Positions 6,433 through 9,668 of a DNA stretch of 9,668 bases are shown here, piece by piece (the stretch's first letter is position 1; each line of letters starts with the position of its first letter). The translations under genes were made by a program, and so were the position numbers. The DNA lies in NCBI GenBank assembly GCA_946887085.1, contig CAMPKG010000112.1:1-9668 (forward strand), read 5' to 3'. The DNA is from an uncultured Sphingobacteriales bacterium. Lineage in GTDB: Bacteria > Bacteroidota > Bacteroidia > Chitinophagales > Chitinophagaceae. Under the pieces are notes generated by a model that was not told the DNA's origin, did not search any database, and saw only the letters and a program-made list of their open reading frames with translations.

Positions 6433-6830
6433 CGGATCTCCTGGCATAGCTCAATAAGCACGCCATTGGTAGTTTTGGGATGCAGAAAGCAGATGAGCTT
6501 GTTGTCAGCACCTTTTTTTGGTTTTTCGTTAAGAATCTCAAAGCCAAGGGCGGATAGCCGCTTCATTTCGGCCTCAATGTTTTCAACGTCAAAGGCAATG
6601 TGATGGATACCTTCCCCTTTTTTCTCGATGAATCTGGCTATTGCGCTGGTTTCTGCAGTAGCAGCCAGCAGCTCAATTTTGGACCCGCCCACCATAAAAA
6701 ACGCGGTATTGACGGCTTCTGAAGCAACCTCTTCCGTTTTATAACATGGGGTACTCAATAATTGCTCATACAAAGAAACCGCCTGTTCCAGGTCTTTTAC
6801 CGCTATGCCCAGGTGTTCGATCTTTACCAT
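6429..6830 (-). CDS. mce: Methylmalonyl-CoA epimerase (VOC fold)
   Basis: The protein has 133 residues, close to the usual length of bacterial epimerases. It is built of two vicinal-oxygen-chelate repeats. The first opens with IEHLGIAVKDLEQAVSLYE (4-22) and the second with GEGIHHIAFDV (72-82). Likely metal ligands are His6, His77 (of the HH pair), Glu127 in LIELCQE, and an acid or amide position near Glu53 in SKIELL. It converts (S)- to (R)-methylmalonyl-CoA, linking propionyl-CoA carboxylase to B12-dependent methylmalonyl-CoA mutase in the cytoplasm. Neither partner gene is in the window. The family is hard to separate from other small VOC proteins, but GEGIHHIAFDV plus the ELCQE ending is typical. 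It is divergent from iscS, and its stop overlaps the Wzz-like stop by 4 bp. Confidence 0.88.
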   Translation of the reverse strand: MVKIEHLGIAVKDLEQAVSLYEQLLSTPCYKTEEVASEAVNTAFFMVGGSKIELLAATAETSAIARFIEKKGEGIHHIAFDVENIEAEMKRLSALGFEILNEKPKKGADNKLICFLHPKTTNGVLIELCQEIR

Positions 6831-6843
6831 ATAATAGGTTTTT

Positions 6844-6852
6844 CAAATTGTA
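6844..6852 (-). promoter_or_regulatory. Weak -7 box candidate for the epimerase gene
   Basis: On the - strand this reads TACAATTTG, which resembles TAnnTTTG but with three spacer bases instead of two. It lies 14 bp upstream of the ATG at 6830. No matching TTTG is seen about 20 bp further upstream, so this is only a candidate. Confidence 0.25.
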
Positions 6853-6902
6853 TCATTTACAGCCGCAATAGGGTTTAACGTTCTAAACTAGCGCAATTAG
6901 CT

Positions 6903-6910
6903 TAACTTTG
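6903..6910 (+). promoter_or_regulatory. Bacteroidota -7 promoter box of the isc operon
   Basis: TAACTTTG is an exact match to TAnnTTTG and is followed by C, as in many Bacteroidota promoters. It is 27 bp before the iscS ATG at 6938, giving a short leader of about 20 bases. The -33 region around 6876-6883 (TAACGTTC) is a poor match to TTTG. The TTG within the box could be misread as an iscS start. Confidence 0.55.
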
Positions 6911-6937
6911 CAGAACGCCATTTTTAAGACAACCGAT

Positions 6938-8158
6938 ATGAAATTAAAACTGCCAATATATTTGGACAACAACGCTACGACGCCGTGCGACCCACGTGTT
7001 GTCGATGCAATGATACCTTATTTCACCGAAAACTTTGGTAACGCAGCCAGCCGCAGCCACCCTTTCGGCTGGGTAGCTGAAGAAGCCGTGGACTATGCAC
7101 GTGAGCAGGTAGCTAAGCTGATAGGCGCCGATCCTAAAGAGATCATCTTTACATCGGGTGCTACTGAGGCAGATAACCTGGCATTGAAAGGTGTATTTGA
7201 AATGTATGCTTCAAAAGGCAACCACATTATCACCTGCACTACCGAACACAAAGCTGTATTGGATACCTGCAAACACCTGGAGAAACTGGGTGCTGAAGTG
7301 ACCTACCTGCAGGTGCAGGCCGACGGGTTGGTTGATCTTAACGAGCTCGAAAAAGCCATTACCGATAAAACGATACTTATTGCCATCATGTATGGCAATA
7401 ACGAGATAGGCGTGGTGCAGCCGGTGCGTGAGATCAGCGCTATCGCACGCAAACATGGTGTATTGTTCTTTACAGACGGTACGCAGGCGGTAGGTAAGAT
7501 ACCTGTTGATGTAAACGCAGACGGTATAGACCTGATGGCCTTCAGCGCACACAAAATGTATGGCCCTAAAGGCGTTGGTGCATTGTATGTACGCCGTAAA
7601 AACCCGAGGGTAAAAGTTACTGCACAGATGGACGGTGGCGGCCACGAGCGCGGCATGCGCAGTGGTACTATGAACGTAACAGGTATTGTAGGTTTTGGTA
7701 AAGCCTGCGAACTGTGCATGAACGAAATGGAAGCCGAAGCAAAACGCCTGAGCAAAATGCGCGACAGGCTGGAGAAAGGCCTGATGGAACTGGAAGAAGC
7801 CTATGTAAACGGCAATGCCGATCACCGTCTTCCGCATGTGTGCAATATCTCTTTCAAATACGTAGAAGGCGAAGGCCTGATGATGGGTTTCAATAAAGAC
7901 ATTGCCCTATCTAGCGGTTCCGCTTGTACCTCTGCATCACTGGAGCCGTCTTATGTGCTGAAAGCACTGGGCCTGGGCGACGACCTGGCACATAGCTCGC
8001 TGCGTTTCGGCCTTGGCCGTTTTACAACCGATGAGCAGATCGACTATACGATAAATGCAATTAAGAACACCGTGCTGAAACTGCGCGAAATGAGCCCGCT
8101 GTGGGAAATGTATAAAGAGGGTATCGACCTGAACTCCATTGAATGGGCACATCATTAA
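6938..8158 (+). CDS. iscS: Cysteine desulfurase IscS
   Basis: This is a 406-residue, PLP-dependent enzyme that removes sulfur from L-cysteine and hands it to IscU for iron-sulfur cluster building. Motifs in order are YLDNNATTP (8-16), SGATEADN (73-80), the PLP-stacking His104 in TTEHKAV, Asp180 in FTDGTQ, the PLP-binding Lys206 in [10 protein letters not shown], and the persulfide-forming Cys330 in [10 protein letters not shown]. The C-terminal segment from about 384 ([15 protein letters not shown], then IEWAHH) matches the E. coli IscS ending from memory and contains the IscU-docking surface. The start is the ATG at 6938, which gives [10 protein letters not shown]; an upstream TTG at 6908 falls in the promoter box. 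iscU follows after 23 bp, so both are expected to be on one transcript. Codon use is strongly biased, as in well-expressed genes. Confidence 0.96.
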   Translation: MKLKLPIYLDNNATTPCDPRVVDAMIPYFTENFGNAASRSHPFGWVAEEAVDYAREQVAKLIGADPKEIIFTSGATEADNLALKGVFEMYASKGNHIITCTTEHKAVLDTCKHLEKLGAEVTYLQVQADGLVDLNELEKAITDKTILIAIMYGNNEIGVVQPVREISAIARKHGVLFFTDGTQAVGKIPVDVNADGIDLMAFSAHKMYGPKGVGALYVRRKNPRVKVTAQMDGGGHERGMRSGTMNVTGIVGFGKACELCMNEMEAEAKRLSKMRDRLEKGLMELEEAYVNGNADHRLPHVCNISFKYVEGEGLMMGFNKDIALSSGSACTSASLEPSYVLKALGLGDDLAHSSLRFGLGRFTTDEQIDYTINAIKNTVLKLREMSPLWEMYKEGIDLNSIEWAHH

Positions 8159-8181
8159 CCAACTTAAAATTTTTAAAAGAC

Positions 8182-8598
8182 ATGGCATATTCAGAAAAAG
8201 TTATCGATCACTACCAGAATCCTAAGAACGTAGGAACACTGGATAAGGCAAAGCAGAACGTAGGTACCGGCCTTGTTGGCGCTCCTGAGTGCGGCGACGT
8301 AATGCGGCTGCAGATAGAAGTAGACGAAGCATCAGGCCTTATCAAAGACGCTAAGTTCAAAACCTTTGGCTGTGGCTCTGCTATCGCTTCTTCATCGCTG
8401 GCTACAGAATGGCTGAAAGGCAAAACTGTTGACCAGGCACTGGAGATAGACAACATGGACATAGTTGAAGAGCTGAACCTGCCGCCGGTTAAGATCCACT
8501 GCTCGGTACTGGCAGAAGATGCTATCAAGGCTGCTATCAACGACTATCGTGTGAAGAACGGCATGCCCGAATTGCAACTGGAAGAGAAAAAGCATTAA
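8182..8598 (+). CDS. iscU: Iron-sulfur cluster scaffold protein IscU
   Basis: This 138-residue scaffold assembles 2Fe-2S clusters using sulfur from IscS. The N-terminus MAYSEKVIDHYQNPKNVG is canonical and fixes the start at 8182; an earlier in-frame ATG at 8143 lies inside iscS. Ligands are Cys37 and Asp39 in GAPECGD, Cys64 in FGCGSA, and His106-Cys107 in KIHCSVLAED. LPPVK at 100-104 is the motif recognised by the HscA chaperone. A 10-residue hydrophilic tail (roughly 129-138, PELQLEEKKH) goes beyond the E. coli length. It is preceded by iscS and followed by iscA, each with a 23-bp gap. This is the ISC-type scaffold rather than SufU or NifU: it has no long insertion between the second and third cysteines and no C-terminal Nfu domain. 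Confidence 0.96.
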   Translation: MAYSEKVIDHYQNPKNVGTLDKAKQNVGTGLVGAPECGDVMRLQIEVDEASGLIKDAKFKTFGCGSAIASSSLATEWLKGKTVDQALEIDNMDIVEELNLPPVKIHCSVLAEDAIKAAINDYRVKNGMPELQLEEKKH

Positions 8599-8621
8599 GA
8601 GCAGCTGATAACTGTGCAGAT

Positions 8622-8948
8622 ATGATAAGCATTAGTGATAAAGCCAAGGAGAAGATAATGCAGCTGAAAACCGACTCGGCCCTGACGGAAGATTATTTCC
8701 TTCGCGTGGGTGTAGTTGGCGGTGGTTGCTCCGGCTTATCGTACAAGCTGGATTTTGATAACGAGCAGCAGCCTAAAGACCAGGTGTTTGAGGACAAGGG
8801 CGTTAAACTGGTAACAGACCTGAAGAGTTTTCTTTATCTCTGCGACACCACGCTCGATTTTTCAGACGGGCTTAACGGTAAAGGGTTTCACTTTATCAAT
8901 CCCAATGCCAGCCGTAGCTGCGGTTGCGGAGAAAGCTTCGCGGTTTAG
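8622..8948 (+). CDS. iscA: A-type iron-sulfur carrier protein (IscA family)
   Basis: The protein has 108 residues, the usual length for A-type carriers, which take clusters from IscU to target proteins or aid 4Fe-4S assembly. The three conserved cysteines are Cys36 in VGGGCSGLSY and Cys100 and Cys102 in SCGCGES near the C-terminus. The family block INPNASRSCGCG (92-103) is present. Cys74 (YLCDT) is an extra cysteine where relatives usually have Asp. IscA, SufA and ErpA cannot be separated by motif alone; I use iscA because of its position behind iscS-iscU. The ATG at 8622 is 23 bp after the iscU stop and fits the family N-terminus (ISISDKAKEKI). A terminator begins 22 bp after the stop, so this is probably the last gene of the operon. 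Confidence 0.92.
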   Translation: MISISDKAKEKIMQLKTDSALTEDYFLRVGVVGGGCSGLSYKLDFDNEQQPKDQVFEDKGVKLVTDLKSFLYLCDTTLDFSDGLNGKGFHFINPNASRSCGCGESFAV

Positions 8949-8970
8949 GCGATCAAAAAATATTGAAAAT

Positions 8971-8997
8971 AAAAGCCGGTCCATGACCGGCTTTTTT
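8971..8997. terminator. Bidirectional intrinsic terminator after iscA
   Basis: AAAAGCCGGTC (8971-8981) pairs with GACCGGC plus TTTT (8985-8995) in an 11-bp stem around a CAT loop, followed by a run of six Ts. On the - strand the same stem is followed by TTTTATTTT, so it should also terminate the lipoprotein gene coming from the other side. It is the clearest terminator in the window. Confidence 0.9.
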
Positions 8998-9045
8998 ATT
9001 GGTACTGACGAAGGTGCTATGCTTGACGGATAGTAAATGTCCCTG

Positions 9046-9588
9046 CTATTTTTCAACTTTAATATCAAAGAACCCCTCAGTCACGTTTACTTTTTCATCA
9101 GCTTTATATGCCGCGAAGGAAAATGTACCTGCAACCACTTCGTTGTCGTATCGGGTAAACCTGATTACGCCTCCCCCTTCTTTGCTTCTATATATCGTAG
9201 ACAATCCATCTATTTGCTTAATGTATTCGCCTTGCACCTTGTCGATTTCCGTGCTTGAAAAACGAGAGTCGGTATTTATGCTAATTGAAGTATCGTACAC
9301 ATCTAAGTAAATGTCGTCATCATATTTTTGACTTCCACTTGCATTTATACTTACGTACAAATCCCCCATATCGCTGTACATTCCAAAGCTAACTCCGTCT
9401 TCGTCCAGGTATGTCTGTGGACCGGTATAAATTTGGATGTTACCGTTAACTCTACAAGCCACTATATTTTGGCCTGTTTGGGTTGCTTTCGGCATCTTAG
9501 GCCCCGGAGTAATTGGCTCCGTAGATTTTTTCGCACAGGAAGTTACAAATGCTGTAAGCACAAGCAAGGCTAACAGCGAATACTTCAT
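9046..9588 (-). CDS. Small secreted lipoprotein, DUF6252-like
   Basis: I placed the start at the ATG at 9588, giving 180 residues that begin MKYSLLALLVLTAFVTSC: a short basic N-terminus, hydrophobic core and lipobox-like VTSC with the lipidated Cys18. An upstream ATG at 9660 would bury the signal peptide behind 24 polar residues and is unlikely. After a Thr/Pro/Lys-rich linker (about 19-40) comes a beta-rich domain with a VNG turn, alternating Asp/Tyr strands and the ending GTFSFAAYKADEKVNVTEGFFDIK. That ending resembles Bacteroidetes DUF6252-type lipoproteins, where a GTFSF strand and a G-x-F-D-I strand recur. It should be an outer-membrane or periplasm-facing lipoprotein of unknown role. 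It shares only the terminator with the isc operon. Family assignment is by recollection, not by search. Confidence 0.7.
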   Translation of the reverse strand: MKYSLLALLVLTAFVTSCAKKSTEPITPGPKMPKATQTGQNIVACRVNGNIQIYTGPQTYLDEDGVSFGMYSDMGDLYVSINASGSQKYDDDIYLDVYDTSISINTDSRFSSTEIDKVQGEYIKQIDGLSTIYRSKEGGGVIRFTRYDNEVVAGTFSFAAYKADEKVNVTEGFFDIKVEK

Positions 9589-9668
9589 CCGTCCGCGCTG
9601 GGTCTCCTGCAGAGGGAGTCGGCGGCAACCAGGAAACTTATATCGACGTAAGGATATCATACAGGTGT

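Noticed and set aside
7211..7837. Long antisense reading frame (about 208 codons) within iscS
   Set aside because: It mirrors the biased codon use of a highly conserved gene and shows no domain of its own.
8143..8181. Upstream ATG for iscU inside iscS
   Set aside because: The canonical IscU N-terminus MAYSEKV begins at 8182, and the extra 13 residues match nothing in the family.
9633..9640. Promoter box for the lipoprotein gene (TAAGTTTC on the - strand)
   Set aside because: It has one mismatch in the key TTTG and no -33 element is visible in the few bases left before the window edge.
1..9668. CRISPR arrays, insertion sequences, tRNA or rRNA genes
   Set aside because: I saw no regularly spaced direct repeats, no transposase coding region and no tRNA- or rRNA-like segments on reading through both strands.

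Overview
The window looks like a chromosomal piece of a Bacteroidota bacterium, probably from the Chitinophagales/Sphingobacteriales side. The clues are promoter boxes of the Bacteroidota TAnnTTTG type upstream of two genes, weak or absent Shine-Dalgarno sequences, a small lipoprotein whose fold-level features resemble Bacteroidetes DUF6252-type proteins, and a stand-alone methylmalonyl-CoA epimerase. The lineage is an inference; there is no rRNA or other taxonomic marker in the window.

Positions 1-5403 hold the end of a surface-glycan locus. First comes the C-terminal end of an AT-rich family 2 glycosyltransferase. A tightly packed four-gene cassette on the + strand follows (452-4507): a cobalamin-binding radical SAM enzyme, a class I methyltransferase, a family 4 glycosyltransferase and a second class I methyltransferase. 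All three junctions are ATGA or TAATG stop/start overlaps, so the cassette is very likely translationally coupled and probably builds and methylates one glycan or glycolipid. A 305-residue nucleotidyltransferase-fold protein with a winged-helix-like N-terminus converges on it from the - strand, and the two genes overlap by 22 bp.

A 189-bp divergent intergenic region (5404-5592) separates that gene from a Wzz-like two-transmembrane protein (5593-6432), possibly a polysaccharide chain-length or co-polymerase factor. That gene converges on a methylmalonyl-CoA epimerase (6429-6830, - strand) with a 4-bp overlap.

Positions 6903-8997 are a compact iron-sulfur assembly operon: promoter, iscS, iscU, iscA, and a strong hairpin-plus-T terminator. 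IscS and IscU are very like their proteobacterial counterparts, including the IscS C-terminus that contacts IscU and the LPPVK chaperone-recognition motif in IscU. No iscR, hscB, hscA or fdx lies in the window. A secreted lipoprotein on the - strand closes the window and shares the bidirectional terminator.

I found no CRISPR array, insertion sequence, tRNA, rRNA or complete mobile element. The most system-like part is the coupled B12-radical SAM / methyltransferase / glycosyltransferase / methyltransferase cassette, whose chemistry I cannot name from sequence alone.
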